A stretch of DNA of 64,000 nucleotides from Cytophagaceae bacterium (GCA_027488815.1 JAIYAX010000012.1:248001-312000), one strand, 5' to 3'. Shown: positions 51,264 through 62,011, counted from the stretch's first letter. The notes: generated by a model not told the origin, from the letters alone. A program made the numbers and translations.

Positions 51264-52028
51264 GTGGCGTTGGCAGATCAGATCGACCTTAGGAACATAC
51301 CCCTTCACATTGCAATCATCATGGATGGCAATGGGCGATGGGCAAAAAAGAAAGGAGCAGCCAGAGTGTTCGGGCATTCCAATGCACTTAAGGCGGTACG
51401 TGAAAGTGTTGAGACTTGCGCCAGACTGGGAGTAGGTTACCTTACTTTGTTTGCCTTTTCTACCGAAAACTGGAACCGACCTAAGTCAGAGGTAGAGGCA
51501 CTCATGTCACTTTTGGTATCAACCATCAGGTCAGAAACAAAAACCCTGCTTGAAAATAACATCAAGCTGGCTACCATTGGAGATACTAAGGCGCTTCCGG
51601 AGGGCTGTCAGAAGGAGCTTATGGAAGCAATTGCCCTAACTTCGGCCAGCACAGGAATGATCCTGACCCTTGCCCTAAGCTACAGTGGCCGTTGGGATAT
51701 CTGCCAGGCAGCAAAAACGCTGGGCAGAAAAATCAAATCAGGAGAACTGAACCCTGATCAAATCACAGAGAAGGATTTTGAAGCTTGTTTAAGTCCTGAT
51801 GCAATAAATATCCCTGATCCGGAGTTGCTTATCCGAACCAGCGGGGAATTGAGAATTAGCAACTTTTTTTTGTGGCAATCGGCCTATACAGAGCTCTATT
51901 TTACAGAGGTGCTATGGCCTGATTTCAGAGAGAAAGATATCATAGATGCTGTAGTGGATTATCAAAAAAGGGAGCGAAGATTTGGGATGATCAGTGAACA
52001 GATAAAGGAAAACAACGGATGGATTTAA
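51264..52028 (+). CDS. uppS: Isoprenyl transferase (undecaprenyl diphosphate synthase)
   Basis: A 254-residue cis-prenyltransferase that builds the C55 lipid carrier for peptidoglycan and other polymers. The catalytic HIAIIMDGNGRWAKK (D21) and the C-terminal LLIRTSGELRISNFFLWQSAY are both present. GTG start. The last codons overlap the bamA start by 10 nt. Confidence 0.95.
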   Translation: MALADQIDLRNIPLHIAIIMDGNGRWAKKKGAARVFGHSNALKAVRESVETCARLGVGYLTLFAFSTENWNRPKSEVEALMSLLVSTIRSETKTLLENNIKLATIGDTKALPEGCQKELMEAIALTSASTGMILTLALSYSGRWDICQAAKTLGRKIKSGELNPDQITEKDFEACLSPDAINIPDPELLIRTSGELRISNFFLWQSAYTELYFTEVLWPDFREKDIIDAVVDYQKRERRFGMISEQIKENNGWI

Positions 52029-54550
52029 GGGTAAAGGCTGTTTTCATCATCTTATTTTTCATTGCTGTAAGCGCCTCCGCCCAAATTAATATTGGAGCAG
52101 CGGAAAGCCCCATCGTGCTTGAAGGGGATTACAACAAACCAATGGTCTATGAAATTGGAGGCATTACCACTTCAGGCACCAAATCACTTGACCCTAGCAC
52201 CTTGATTGCCCTAACGGGTATTAAAGTGGGTGATCAAATTACCCTGCCGGGAGAACGGATCAATAAAGCTGTTAAGAAGCTATGGGAGCAAGGCATTCTT
52301 TCAGACATCAAGGTATATGCGACAAAAGTGGAGGGCAAATATTTGTTCATCAATTTTCAGCTAACCGAAAAGCCAAGGCTCTCCAAATTCTCATTCTCAG
52401 GCATAAGCAAAGGTCAGGCAGACGATCTCAGAGAGAAAATATCGCTAGTAAGAGGTAGAGTGGTGAATGATGCCCTTGTTCGTAACACGGAAAACACCAT
52501 CAAGAAGTTTTTTGACGAAAAAGGATTTAGAAATGCAAAAGTCACTATTGCTCAGGAAGAAGACCCTTCGCTGAAAGGCAGTGTGTTGCTCAAGATAAAT
52601 GTGAAGAGAGGGGATAAAATAAAAATCAAACCTTTGAATTTTGAAGGTAACCTCAGCTACACAGACGAGCAACTTCGCAGGAAGTTCAAGGAGACCAAGG
52701 AGAAGAGGTCTTGGAGAGTCTTCAAGAGTTCAAAATTCAGAAGGAAGGAATATGAAGAGGATAAAGAGAAGCTGATAGCCTTTTATAATTCTCAGGGCTT
52801 CCGTGATGCTGCCATCGTTCAGGATAGTATATATGATGTCGATAAGAAAAGCATAGGATTGACTATACGGGTAGAGGAAGGTAAGAAATACTATTTCCGG
52901 AAGATCGATTGGACGGGTAATTTCCTCTATGAAGAAAAATACCTCAGTCAGGTGCTGGGCATCAAGCGTGGTGATGTTTATAACCTTGAGAACCTCGAGA
53001 AGAGGTTGAATTACAATCCATCAGGTGCTGATGTTACTTCTCTGTACATGGATGACGGTTATTTGTTTTTCTCCATTGAGCCTGTGGAAGTATTGGTTGA
53101 CGGAGACAGCATAGACCTCGAGATGCGAGTCTATGAAGGCTCCCAAGCGACCATTAACCGTATTAAAATCGCTGGGAATGATAAAACCAATGACCATGTG
53201 ATTTTGAGAGAGATCAGGACACTACCCGGTCAGAAGTTCAACCGATCACTGCTGATACGTACCAACAGAGAACTAGCCACACTAGGCTATTTTGATCCGG
53301 AGCAGATCGGAATGAATCCAAGGCCAAATTACAATGATGGAACAGTAGACATTGACTACAGCCTGGTGGAAAGGCCTTCCGACCAGATTGAGCTTTCCGG
53401 TGGTTGGGGAGGATTCTTTGGATTTGTAGGTACTTTGGGTTTGACGTTTAACAATTTTTCTACCAAGAATATTTTAAAAAAATGGGATCCCCTGCCAAGT
53501 GGTGATGGGCAGCGATTACAGTTAAGAGGACAAGCAAACGGCAGGCAGTTTCAATCGTATTCCTTTTCGTTTACTGAGCCATGGATAGGTGGCAAAAAAC
53601 CGCACTCATTTACCATTTCATTTAACCACTCGATACAAAGAAGGCTTGAGCGCTTTGGTGGCCGGCAGCTTGGAAAGCTGGGCATTTCCGGAATTACCTT
53701 GACATTAGGCCGCAGGCTCAAAGTCCCTGACGACTTTTTCATTTTGACAAACTCCTTGTCCTTCCTTATCTATCAGCTGGATAATTTTGGGCAGTTCGGG
53801 GCACTTAACGTAACCAAAGGAACATTGAACAACGTGTTCTTTAACACCACTGTTTCCAGAAACAGCTTGAGTGACCCGATTTACCCTCGTACCGGATCCA
53901 ATGTGTCCCTAAGTCTCAGCCTTACGCCACCCTATTCTGTATGGAGTAGATTAAGCACAAGTGAAGACCCTGCGGAACGCTTCCGCTGGATTGAATATTA
54001 CAAAGTGATGTTTGACAACTCCTGGTTTATGAAACTGGCAGGAAAACTTGTACTTAACGCACGAAGCCACTTCGGTTTCCTTAACAGCTATTCAGCCACT
54101 TTGGGTGCTCCTCCCTTTGAGCGCTTCTCCATGGGTGGTGACGGTCTTGCAGGTTTCAATTTTCTCTTAGGTACCGATGTGATAGGATTAAGGGGATATC
54201 AAAATGCATCAATCAATCCAGTTGAGACCTTCGCAGGCACTTCAAGTCGAGTGAGAAGCAACGGAACTGCATTTACCAAGCATGTGATGGAACTCAGGTA
54301 TCCCCTTTCTCTTAATCCTTCGGCTACCATTTTTATGCTCACTTTTCTTGAAGGAGGAAATAACTGGTTAAGCAGTCAGGAGTTTTCACCCTTTAGAATT
54401 TACAAATCAGCCGGGGTTGGTGCCCGTATTTTTATGCCGGCATTCGGACTTATCGGATTTGACTGGGGCTACGGATTTGACCCACTTGTACCAGGTGGAG
54501 AACGTTCAGGGTCCAATTTCCACTTTATCATAGGCCAACAGATAAGATAA
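52019..54550 (+). CDS. bamA: Outer-membrane protein assembly factor BamA
   Basis: An 843-residue Omp85 protein: signal peptide ending ASAQ, POTRA domains from about residue 35 to 440 (YEIGGITTSGTKSLDPSTLIALTG and similar), and a C-terminal 16-stranded barrel. The barrel contains the conserved lid-lock segment RGYQNASINP and ends PGGERSGSNFHFIIGQQIR. It folds and inserts outer-membrane proteins. Genes for OmpH/Skp chaperones follow directly, with a 1-nt overlap (TAATG). Confidence 0.95.
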   Translation: MDLRVKAVFIILFFIAVSASAQINIGAAESPIVLEGDYNKPMVYEIGGITTSGTKSLDPSTLIALTGIKVGDQITLPGERINKAVKKLWEQGILSDIKVYATKVEGKYLFINFQLTEKPRLSKFSFSGISKGQADDLREKISLVRGRVVNDALVRNTENTIKKFFDEKGFRNAKVTIAQEEDPSLKGSVLLKINVKRGDKIKIKPLNFEGNLSYTDEQLRRKFKETKEKRSWRVFKSSKFRRKEYEEDKEKLIAFYNSQGFRDAAIVQDSIYDVDKKSIGLTIRVEEGKKYYFRKIDWTGNFLYEEKYLSQVLGIKRGDVYNLENLEKRLNYNPSGADVTSLYMDDGYLFFSIEPVEVLVDGDSIDLEMRVYEGSQATINRIKIAGNDKTNDHVILREIRTLPGQKFNRSLLIRTNRELATLGYFDPEQIGMNPRPNYNDGTVDIDYSLVERPSDQIELSGGWGGFFGFVGTLGLTFNNFSTKNILKKWDPLPSGDGQRLQLRGQANGRQFQSYSFSFTEPWIGGKKPHSFTISFNHSIQRRLERFGGRQLGKLGISGITLTLGRRLKVPDDFFILTNSLSFLIYQLDNFGQFGALNVTKGTLNNVFFNTTVSRNSLSDPIYPRTGSNVSLSLSLTPPYSVWSRLSTSEDPAERFRWIEYYKVMFDNSWFMKLAGKLVLNARSHFGFLNSYSATLGAPPFERFSMGGDGLAGFNFLLGTDVIGLRGYQNASINPVETFAGTSSRVRSNGTAFTKHVMELRYPLSLNPSATIFMLTFLEGGNNWLSSQEFSPFRIYKSAGVGARIFMPAFGLIGFDWGYGFDPLVPGGERSGSNFHFIIGQQIR

Positions 54551-55137
54551 TGCAAGGTCGGTTTTGCCATATTATTTTACCACTTATCCTGCTTTTAACA
54601 GCTTCTGACGTTTTTGGCCAAAAATTTGGGTATATCGATTCCAAATACATTCTTACCAAAATGCCGGACTATAAAAAAGCTGAAGGTGAGCTTGCCAAAC
54701 TCAGCAGTCAATGGCAAAAGGAGATTGAAACATTGAGAACAGAAGTCGAAAAAATGTATAAATCCTACCAGGCCGAGGAAGTCTTGCTAACGGACGAGAT
54801 GAAGAAGGAACGCCTGGATGAAATCAAAAAGAAAGAAAAGGAGACGTTTGATCAACAGAAGAAAGTATTTGGCTTTGAAGGTTTGTTGTTTCTGAAGAGG
54901 CAAGAGCTAATAAAACCCGTTCAGGATCAGCTGTTTGAAGCAGTAGAGAAGGTGTGCAAGAAGAAAGGACTTCAGGTGATGTTTGACAAATCAGGAGAGA
55001 TTGTGATGATTTATACCAACCCGAGGCATGACTACACCGATTTTGTTTTAGAAGAACTTGGCCTAGGAGAAAAAGACTCAGGAGAAGACAAAGGGGAAGG
55101 AAGCACTGCCCCTTCAAAAAAACCAACAGGACGATAA
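54550..55137 (+). CDS. OmpH/Skp family periplasmic chaperone
   Basis: A 195-residue periplasmic protein with a signal ending VFGQ and a GYIDSKYILTKMPDYKKAEGELAK start that marks OmpH. A long coiled coil (about residues 40-125) forms the chaperone tentacles. The tail is low complexity (GEDKGEGSTAPSK). It carries unfolded outer-membrane proteins to BamA, its upstream neighbour. One-base overlap with bamA. A paralogue follows. Confidence 0.87.
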   Translation: MQGRFCHIILPLILLLTASDVFGQKFGYIDSKYILTKMPDYKKAEGELAKLSSQWQKEIETLRTEVEKMYKSYQAEEVLLTDEMKKERLDEIKKKEKETFDQQKKVFGFEGLLFLKRQELIKPVQDQLFEAVEKVCKKKGLQVMFDKSGEIVMIYTNPRHDYTDFVLEELGLGEKDSGEDKGEGSTAPSKKPTGR

Positions 55138-55177
55138 CCCCATTTTTAATTCAACATTAATTACTCAATTTTACCCC

Positions 55178-55765
55178 ATGAATTACCGTATTTTCATAAC
55201 CTCTTTGCTACTCCTGATGAGCAGCATCACCATGGCGCAAACCAAAGCTGTGCGCATAGGATACACCAATGTCGACTATCTGCTCAGCCAAATGCCGGAG
55301 AGTAAGCAAATCGAAGCCGAGCTTAAGACCTATAAGACACAACTCGATAATTCACTTCAGGCTAAAGTGAAAGATTTCCAGGAGAAATACCAGGCGTATG
55401 AGAAAGGTGCCTCAACCATGACCGAAGTGATCAGAATGGACAAGGAAAAGCAACTGCAAAACCTTCAGGAAGAAATCGAAGAGTTCCAGAAGAATGCACA
55501 GTCTTCATTGCAAAAAAAGGAAGTTACCCTCTTGCAGCCTGCTCTTGATAAGATTCAAAAAAACATTGACCTGGTAGCGAAAGAAAGTGGCTATACCTAT
55601 GTATTCAATACAGATGGTGGTTTAGGAACAACACCTATTCTGCTTTACGGGCCTGATGAAGACAATGTTTCTGATCTGGTTCTTAAAAAGATGGGAATTA
55701 CCCCTCCTGCAAAAAAACCAGAAGGCACAGGTGCCAAACCTGCTCCAAAGCCGGTAGGCAAATAA
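55178..55765 (+). CDS. OmpH/Skp family periplasmic chaperone, second copy
   Basis: A 195-residue paralogue of the gene before it. Signal ends TMAQ; IGYTNVDYLLSQMPESKQIEAEL, coiled coil to about residue 125, and the beta-strand core TYVFNTDGGLGTTPILLYGPDEDNV. The Pro/Lys-rich tail (AKKPEGTGAKPAPKP) is like other family members. A terminator follows. Confidence 0.87.
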   Translation: MNYRIFITSLLLLMSSITMAQTKAVRIGYTNVDYLLSQMPESKQIEAELKTYKTQLDNSLQAKVKDFQEKYQAYEKGASTMTEVIRMDKEKQLQNLQEEIEEFQKNAQSSLQKKEVTLLQPALDKIQKNIDLVAKESGYTYVFNTDGGLGTTPILLYGPDEDNVSDLVLKKMGITPPAKKPEGTGAKPAPKPVGK

Positions 55766-55770
55766 TTCTG

Positions 55771-55794
55771 AGCCCCCAAAGTGGGGCTTTTTTT
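55771..55794 (+). terminator. Terminator after the OmpH genes, adjoining ldcA
   Basis: AGCCCC (55771-55776) pairs with GGGGCT (55783-55788), then seven T. The ATG of the next gene follows at 55795. Confidence 0.7.
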
Positions 55795-56700
55795 ATGATC
55801 AGTCCTCCTTTATTACGTCCCGGTGACTGCATAGCGATCGTGGCTCCTGCCAGAAAAGTGAGCCCTGAGGAACTTTTGCCTGCCATTCAGCTTATTCGGA
55901 AGCAAGGGTTTGAGGTTTTGGAGTCCCCTCACTTATATGGTGCTTCCCATCAGTTTTCAGGCACAGATGCTGAACGCCTTACCGATTTACAATGGGCGAT
56001 CGATCATCCTGAAATTAAGGCTATTTTGTGTGCCAGAGGTGGTTATGGGCTCGGTAGAATTCTGGATCAATTGGATACCTCTGCACTTCAAAACCGCCCC
56101 AAATGGGTTATTGGCTTTTCTGACATCACCCTGCTCCTTAACAGGCTAAATAACGAAGGGCTGCTGTCCCTGCATGCACCAATGGCCTTGCACGCTGGCC
56201 AGGAGTTATTGAAAGATGACTTACTTGTTTTGTTCGGTATCCTGAAAGGGCAATATCAGGACTTGACTTGGCCAATTCAACCTGAGCAAGAAGAGGTCAA
56301 AGCAGAAGGTATTTTGATTGGTGGTAATTTATCCTTATTGGCGCACAGCGTGGGAAGTGCATGCTTCCCGAAGAGTGAAGAAGCGATATTATTTCTTGAA
56401 GAGATTGATGAATACTACTACCATATCGATCGTATGTTTCATCAGCTTCAGCATGCTGGAATTTTTGAACGTACTCGTGCTTTGGTTTTGGGGAGTTTCA
56501 CGGAAATGAAAGACCATTCCATCCCTTTTGGTGAGGACGAGCAACTGATTGCTTCCAAATTTTGCAAAAGGAATAACCTACCCTTGTTAAATGGTTTTCC
56601 GGCTGGACATGGTCCTCGCAATCTGCCCCTGGTATTGGGTGCAAGGGTCTCAATTAACGTAAAAGAAGGGAAAGCAAGCTTAAATTACTTGCCAGGCTAA
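55795..56700 (+). CDS. ldcA: LD-carboxypeptidase (S66 family)
   Basis: A 301-residue LD-carboxypeptidase, cytoplasmic, that releases D-Ala from tetrapeptides during murein recycling. Nucleophile Ser at 109 in GFSDITLLL, Glu in FLEEIDEYYYHIDRM and the C-terminal His in GFPAGHGPRNLPLVLGA match the S66 catalytic triad; also RGGYGLGRIL. Start ATG is directly behind the preceding terminator, so it is likely expressed partly by read-through or from an unseen promoter. Confidence 0.9.
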   Translation: MISPPLLRPGDCIAIVAPARKVSPEELLPAIQLIRKQGFEVLESPHLYGASHQFSGTDAERLTDLQWAIDHPEIKAILCARGGYGLGRILDQLDTSALQNRPKWVIGFSDITLLLNRLNNEGLLSLHAPMALHAGQELLKDDLLVLFGILKGQYQDLTWPIQPEQEEVKAEGILIGGNLSLLAHSVGSACFPKSEEAILFLEEIDEYYYHIDRMFHQLQHAGIFERTRALVLGSFTEMKDHSIPFGEDEQLIASKFCKRNNLPLLNGFPAGHGPRNLPLVLGARVSINVKEGKASLNYLPG

Positions 56701-56702
56701 GC

Positions 56703-56727
56703 AAAAAAAACCGCCATTAGGCGGTTA
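56703..56727 (-). terminator. Terminator of rplU-rpmA
   Basis: On the minus strand AACCGCC and GGCGGTT pair over a 4-nt TAAT loop, followed by eight T (56710-56703). It lies after the rpmA stop. Confidence 0.85.
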
Positions 56728-56732
56728 GGATT

Positions 56733-56990
56733 TTAGTTTACAGGTTCGATGTGAACGTATGAGCGATCATTGACCGATTTTTTGAAAACGATCTTACCAT
56801 CTACCAAAGCAAATAGAGTATGATCCTTACCGATACCTACATTTAGTCCTGGATGATGTTGTGTGCCTCTTTGTCTTACAATGATATTGCCTGCTTTGGC
56901 TACTTGCCCGCCAAATAACTTGATGCCCAGACGCTTGCTATGTGACTCACGTCCGTTTCTGGAACTACCAACTCCTTTTTTGTGTGCCAT
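56733..56990 (-). CDS. rpmA: 50S ribosomal protein L27
   Basis: An 85-residue L27: [20 protein letters not shown] at the N-terminus, [21 protein letters not shown] and [14 protein letters not shown]. It sits near the peptidyl transferase centre. Follows rplU by 13 nt. Confidence 0.97.
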   Translation of the reverse strand: MAHKKGVGSSRNGRESHSKRLGIKLFGGQVAKAGNIIVRQRGTQHHPGLNVGIGKDHTLFALVDGKIVFKKSVNDRSYVHIEPVN

Positions 56991-57003
56991 GGTATTTTGT
57001 TGG

Positions 57004-57315
57004 TTATTTTGAAATCGTTTCTACTAGGATTTTAGTTAGGTCCTGACGATGACCTTGTGATTTTCTGTACCCTTTTCTTCTTTTCTTTTTGAAGACAAGC
57101 ACTTTGTCGTCTCTTAGGTGAGAAAGGACTTTACCCTTCACTTTCGCTCCGGCGATGGTTGGTGCTCCGACGGTCACTTTGCCGGCGTCGTCAATGAGCA
57201 ATACCTTGTCCATTTCAATAGAAGCACCTTCTTCAGCATCTACACGGTAAGTATAGATGAACTGGTTTGCCTCAACCTTGTATTGCTTACCCAGATAGTC
57301 AACAATTGCGTACAT
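57004..57315 (-). CDS. rplU: 50S ribosomal protein L21
   Basis: A 103-residue L21, beginning [19 protein letters not shown], with [18 protein letters not shown] near the end. The start at 57315 is set by the promoter, whose -7 box (57350-57343) lies in the longer frame opening at 57372. Cotranscribed with rpmA. Confidence 0.96.
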   Translation of the reverse strand: MYAIVDYLGKQYKVEANQFIYTYRVDAEEGASIEMDKVLLIDDAGKVTVGAPTIAGAKVKGKVLSHLRDDKVLVFKKKRRKGYRKSQGHRQDLTKILVETISK

Positions 57316-57342
57316 TCTGATACACTTTTTAAAACAGGACTG

Positions 57343-57372
57343 CAAAGGTACAAGCTTCATATTAAAAAGCAA
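57343..57372 (-). promoter_or_regulatory. Promoter of rplU-rpmA
   Basis: On the minus strand TTG (57372-57370), 19 nt, TACCTTTG (57350-57343), with the start 28 nt farther. A full match to the Bacteroidota consensus. Confidence 0.75.
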
Positions 57373-57705
57373 GCAATGATTTAGAACTTAGACTTACATC
57401 TGCCCTCAACCGGGTAAGTGACTTCAAATATGCTTCATCAGGCAAGTTCTGCCATTCTGAGTAAATCAAGGTACATTTATTTCATAAATAATAGATAATC
57501 AGGTAGTTGAAATATTTTTTTTGATTCAGATCGGCGCAGTACATGTGGACAACTTTTCCTGTGCACATGCTTTGACAATGAACCCAAGCCTAGTCATATT
57601 TGTAAGACCTATACGGCATTTGTATCCCCACTATGATGAAATCAATGTGAAATGGTACACCTGCTGTACACCTGATTGAAAATCATTCATCAATATATAA
57701 AGGTC
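57373..57705. other. Long leader region upstream of nrdB
   Basis: Non-coding. It contains a DnaA-box-like TGTGGACAA (57544-57552), a promoter candidate TTTG-20-CATATTTG (57571-57602, one mismatch in the -7 box) and the direct repeat GTACACCTG at 57655-57663 and 57666-57674. No classical NrdR box pair was recognised. Confidence 0.45.
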
Positions 57706-58683
57706 ATGAGTACATCAACTGCAGAACCCCTTCTTATCGAGAACCCCAACCGTTTTGTGCTGTTCCCAATAGAGCACGACGATATTTGGAAGATGTACAA
57801 AAAGGCGGAAGCCAGTTTTTGGACTGCTGAGGAAATTGATCTTTCTCCCGATTTGAAAGACTGGGCTAAGCTGAACGATGGAGAAAGGCATTTTATATCA
57901 CATGTGTTGGCTTTTTTCGCTGCAAGTGATGGGATTGTCAATGAGAATCTGGCAGTTAACTTTCTGAATGAGGTACAATACCCTGAGGCCAAGTGTTTTT
58001 ATGGCTTTCAGATCATGATGGAGAACATTCACTCTGAAACCTACTCGTTACTAATAGACACCTACATCAAGGACCCCAAGCAAAAGGATACACTATTACA
58101 TGCTTTGGAGCATATTGATTGTGTGAGAAAAAAAGGGGAATGGGCGCTGAAGTGGATTAATAATGGTAGTTTCACCGAAAGGCTGGTAGCTTTCGCAGCG
58201 GTGGAGGGCATCTTCTTCTCAGGCTCGTTTTGCAGCATCTTCTGGCTGAAGAAGAGAGGCCTGATGCCGGGTCTTAGTTTTTCAAATGAGTTGATCTCAA
58301 GAGACGAAGGACTCCATTGCGATTTTGCTTGCTTGTTGTACGATAAGTACATCAAAAACAAACTCAGTCAACAAAGTATATACGACATCATCACCAATGC
58401 TGTCGAAATTGAAAAGGAGTTTGTAACCGATGCATTGCCGGTGAATTTGATCGGGATGAATGCCAAATTGATGACGCAATACATTGAGTTTGTTGCAGAC
58501 CGGCTTTTAGCCGAGTTAGGGTGTGAAAAATTCTATAAGTCAAGTAACCCTTTTGACTTTATGGAGATGATTTCACTGCAGGGTAAAACCAATTTCTTTG
58601 AGAAGAGAGTGGGAGAATACCAAAAAGCTGGCGTTATGTCAGAACGGGAAACCAATAAGTTTGCTCTGGACGAAGAGTTTTAA
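57706..58683 (+). CDS. nrdB: Ribonucleoside-diphosphate reductase subunit beta
   Basis: A 325-residue class I RNR small subunit, a di-iron/radical protein. Ligand regions ADEW-like [25 protein letters not shown], and [16 protein letters not shown] are present, and [16 protein letters not shown] ends near the C-terminus. The start at 57706 (MSTSTAEP, 5-nt AAGGT Shine-Dalgarno-like stretch upstream) replaces an in-frame ATG at 57676. nrdA follows 48 nt later. Confidence 0.95.
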   Translation: MSTSTAEPLLIENPNRFVLFPIEHDDIWKMYKKAEASFWTAEEIDLSPDLKDWAKLNDGERHFISHVLAFFAASDGIVNENLAVNFLNEVQYPEAKCFYGFQIMMENIHSETYSLLIDTYIKDPKQKDTLLHALEHIDCVRKKGEWALKWINNGSFTERLVAFAAVEGIFFSGSFCSIFWLKKRGLMPGLSFSNELISRDEGLHCDFACLLYDKYIKNKLSQQSIYDIITNAVEIEKEFVTDALPVNLIGMNAKLMTQYIEFVADRLLAELGCEKFYKSSNPFDFMEMISLQGKTNFFEKRVGEYQKAGVMSERETNKFALDEEF

Positions 58684-58731
58684 ACCAATCATATTACACT
58701 ACAAACGACACCACGATAAACCGCAAACGAT

Positions 58732-61101
58732 ATGTTAGTAATCAAAAGAGACGGTAGAAGAGAATCAGTAAGATTTGATAAAATCACTGCAAGGATAGAA
58801 CGATTAAGCTATGGCCTGGATCTGAACTATATTCATCCGGTTGAGATCGCAAAAAAAGTGATCGAAGGAATTTATGACGGAGTCAATACACAGGAACTAG
58901 ATGAGTTGGCTGCTGAGACTGCCGCAACGATGACCACCAATCATCCGGACTATGCCATTCTCGCTGCCAGAATAGCCATTTCCAATCTGCACAAAGTGAC
59001 AAGTAAGTCATTCTCAAATACCATGAAGAGGCTCTATACCTACATAGATCCAAAAACTGGCGAGAATGCTTCCCTGATTGCAAAAGAAACCTATGAAGTC
59101 ATTCGTAACAACGCAGCTCTACTGGACTCTGCCATCATTTACGACCGGGATTTCAACTATGACTATTTTGGATTTAAGACACTTGAAAAGTCTTATCTTC
59201 TCAAAGTGGATGGTAAAGTAGTTGAGCGCCCTCAGCACATGCTCATGCGTGTAGCTGTTGGTCTTCACGGAAAGAACATTGATGCAGCCATCGAAACCTA
59301 TAACCTGATGTCAGAGAAGTGGTTTACCCATGCTACGCCGACGCTGTTCAATGCGGGTACACCAAAAGCACAGCTTTCTAGCTGCTTCCTGCTTACCATG
59401 AAGCAAGACAGCATAGATGGGATCTATGATACCCTGAAACAATGCGCTAAAATATCACAATCGGCAGGTGGAATAGGCTTAAGCATTCACAACATACGTG
59501 CAACAGGCAGCTACATCAAAGGCACCAACGGCACATCAAATGGGATCATCCCCATGCTCAAAGTGTTTAATGACACTGCAAGGTATGTTGATCAAGGTGG
59601 AGGCAAGCGAAAAGGTGCATTTGCAGTGTATCTTGAACCGTGGCATGACGATGTTTTTGAATTCCTCGATTTGAGGAAAAACCACGGAAAAGAAGAATTG
59701 CGTGCTCGAGATCTCTTTTATGCCCTCTGGATCCCTGACTTATTTATGAAAAGGGTTGAGAGCAATGGGGACTGGTCACTCTTTTGCCCTAATGAGGCCC
59801 CAGGTCTTGCCGACACCTATGGCGATGATTTTGAGAAGTTGTATGAGAAATACGAGAAGGAGAACCGTGCCCGTAGGAAAGTAAAAGCCCAGGACCTGTG
59901 GTTTGCCATTCTTGAATCTCAAACGGGGAGCGGCACACCATACATGCTATATAAAGACCATGCTAATCGCAAGAGCAATCAAAAGAACTTAGGAACGATC
60001 AAATCTTCCAACCTCTGTACGGAGATCATGGAATACACCAGTCCGGATGAAGTGGCTGTATGTAACCTGGCCTCACTTGCTTTGCCCAAATACATCGTCA
60101 ATGGCAGTTTTGATCACCAAAAGCTGTATGAAGTGACCTATGTGGTGACCAAAAACCTCAACCGCATCATCGACATCAACTATTACCCTGTAGAGGAAGC
60201 CCGCAAATCAAATATGCGCCACCGCCCCATCGGGCTTGGGGTTCAAGGCTTAGCTGATACATTCATTGAGTTACGCATGCCTTTTGACTCTGATGAAGCT
60301 CGTCAGCTCAATAAAGAAATATTCGAGACCATCTATTTTGCTGCAATGACAGCATCAAAAGACCAGGCTAAAGAACTGGGGCCTTATGAAACCTTCAAGG
60401 GCTCACCCGTTTCCAAAGGAATTTTCCAGTTTGATATGTGGGGAGTACAGCCTGACAGCAACCGCTGGGATTGGTCAGCTTTGAAACAGGAAGTAAAGAA
60501 GTATGGTGTACGCAACTCCTTGCTTGTAGCTCCTATGCCGACAGCATCTACCTCTCAGATACTGGGCAACAATGAGTGCTTTGAGCCATATACTTCAAAC
60601 ATATACACCAGAAGAGTTTTGTCAGGAGATTTTGTAGTTGTAAACAAGCATTTGATGAAGGACCTGGTGAAGCTCGGTTTGTGGAATGAGGCAATGAAGA
60701 ACAGACTTATCACGGCAAATGGATCAGTGCAGCAGATCAAAGAGATACCAGACCAGATCAAAGAGATCTATAAAACAGTTTGGGAGATCTCTCAAAAGAC
60801 AATCATCGATATGTCAGCCGACAGGGGTGCCTATATCTGCCAAAGCCAAAGTCTTAACATTCACTTGCAGGATTCCAACTTTGCTAAATTGACGAGTATG
60901 CACTTTTATGCCTGGAAGAAAGGACTTAAAACAGGTATGTACTACTTGCGCACCAAAGCAGCAACTGATGCGATCAAGTTTACCGTTGAAAAACAGGCTC
61001 AAGCTGTGCCTAAGGTAACTCTTGCAAACATGGAGCAAAACAAGAGTGATATGGCCTGCTCTCTGGATAATCCTGAGAGTTGCGAAGCCTGCGGAAGTTA
61101 A
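58732..61101 (+). CDS. nrdA: Ribonucleoside-diphosphate reductase subunit alpha
   Basis: A 789-residue large subunit with an N-terminal ATP cone ([18 protein letters not shown], to about residue 90), the catalytic barrel with [33 protein letters not shown] (substrate Cys), NLASLALP, the [19 protein letters not shown] motif, and the C-terminal redox pair CEACGS. The allosteric ATP cone means dATP inhibition is likely. A terminator follows. Confidence 0.96.
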   Translation: MLVIKRDGRRESVRFDKITARIERLSYGLDLNYIHPVEIAKKVIEGIYDGVNTQELDELAAETAATMTTNHPDYAILAARIAISNLHKVTSKSFSNTMKRLYTYIDPKTGENASLIAKETYEVIRNNAALLDSAIIYDRDFNYDYFGFKTLEKSYLLKVDGKVVERPQHMLMRVAVGLHGKNIDAAIETYNLMSEKWFTHATPTLFNAGTPKAQLSSCFLLTMKQDSIDGIYDTLKQCAKISQSAGGIGLSIHNIRATGSYIKGTNGTSNGIIPMLKVFNDTARYVDQGGGKRKGAFAVYLEPWHDDVFEFLDLRKNHGKEELRARDLFYALWIPDLFMKRVESNGDWSLFCPNEAPGLADTYGDDFEKLYEKYEKENRARRKVKAQDLWFAILESQTGSGTPYMLYKDHANRKSNQKNLGTIKSSNLCTEIMEYTSPDEVAVCNLASLALPKYIVNGSFDHQKLYEVTYVVTKNLNRIIDINYYPVEEARKSNMRHRPIGLGVQGLADTFIELRMPFDSDEARQLNKEIFETIYFAAMTASKDQAKELGPYETFKGSPVSKGIFQFDMWGVQPDSNRWDWSALKQEVKKYGVRNSLLVAPMPTASTSQILGNNECFEPYTSNIYTRRVLSGDFVVVNKHLMKDLVKLGLWNEAMKNRLITANGSVQQIKEIPDQIKEIYKTVWEISQKTIIDMSADRGAYICQSQSLNIHLQDSNFAKLTSMHFYAWKKGLKTGMYYLRTKAATDAIKFTVEKQAQAVPKVTLANMEQNKSDMACSLDNPESCEACGS

Positions 61102-61123
61102 TTAAGACTGTTTTTAAAATCAC

Positions 61124-61150
61124 AAGCCCTGTGAAAGCGGGGCTTTTTTA
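61124..61150 (+). terminator. Terminator after nrdA
   Basis: AAGCCC (61124-61129) pairs with GGGCTT (61140-61145) across 10 nt and leads into a T run. Confidence 0.7.
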
Positions 61151-61882
61151 TTCCTTAGCCATGATCATGATGAGCCGGTCTGAGCTTTCAAGCTGGAAAC
61201 CATCCAAATGGTAGTTGCCATAGCAATACACAATCCTGAGCCCTGCGAGAGTGGCAAAGCGCTCAAAATCGTTTAAGTAAAGAACTTTCACTTTTTCCTG
61301 AAAGAAGTACTCAATCTCATGGTCATAAAACCTGATGGATTTGACGATAAAACCGTTTTTGACCTCACGACTGATGACAAAATCAATATCCTCCACCCGT
61401 TTCACCTCTGTTCGGTTAAGGTTTTTAATGGTTTTGAAAGCATTCAAATAGTCAAGAACAAGGTATCCATCGCTTTTTAAGTTACCTGCGACGGATTGCA
61501 AAACCTGAACATTTTCTTCATCTGTATCGAAATAGCCAAAGGAAGTGAACAGGTTCAGGATGTAATCAAAATGATTAAGATTTCGCCAGTGACGCATATC
61601 ACCTACTTCAAAGTTTAAACCCTGATCAGAGTATAATTTGGCGTGGGCAATGCTTTGAGGTGACAGATCAAGGCCGGTCACCTGAAAGCCTAATTGATGT
61701 AAAAACATGGAGTGTCGGCCTTTACCACAGGCTAAATCCAATATTTGGGCTTGAGCTTTTACCTTGAATTTTAAAAGGATATTTTGAATGAACTCCCGGG
61801 CTTCATCGTGATCACGGTCATTGTAAAGTATGTGATAATAAGGACTATCGAACCAGGTACTAAACCACTCAGGATGCTGCAT
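61148..61882 (-). CDS. Class I SAM-dependent methyltransferase
   Basis: A 244-residue methyltransferase with SAM motif I LDLACGKGRHS (49-59), motif II VTGLDLSPQSI and FEVGDMRHW. The acceptor is not indicated; the N-terminus WFSTWFDSPYYHILYNDRD is conserved in a family of Bacteroidota methyltransferases. Convergent with nrdA, the stop lies in the terminator hairpin. Confidence 0.87.
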   Translation of the reverse strand: MQHPEWFSTWFDSPYYHILYNDRDHDEAREFIQNILLKFKVKAQAQILDLACGKGRHSMFLHQLGFQVTGLDLSPQSIAHAKLYSDQGLNFEVGDMRHWRNLNHFDYILNLFTSFGYFDTDEENVQVLQSVAGNLKSDGYLVLDYLNAFKTIKNLNRTEVKRVEDIDFVISREVKNGFIVKSIRFYDHEIEYFFQEKVKVLYLNDFERFATLAGLRIVYCYGNYHLDGFQLESSDRLIMIMAKE

Positions 61883-62011
61883 AAGTCTAAAAACGCAAAA
61901 GATTATGTGGGTAAAAGTATGTGATATGTCGATTAGATTTTTGGTTCTATTTGGAAAGGCTTAGATTTATCCCCCAATTCAGAACAACTCTATCTACTTT
62001 ACGCACTTTTT

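Noticed and set aside
54550-55765. Recent duplication of ompH genes
   Set aside because: The two proteins share only family-level similarity by eye; tandem copies are normal in this phylum.
57544-57552. DnaA box as part of a chromosomal origin
   Set aside because: Only a single near-match and no dnaA/dnaN neighbourhood.
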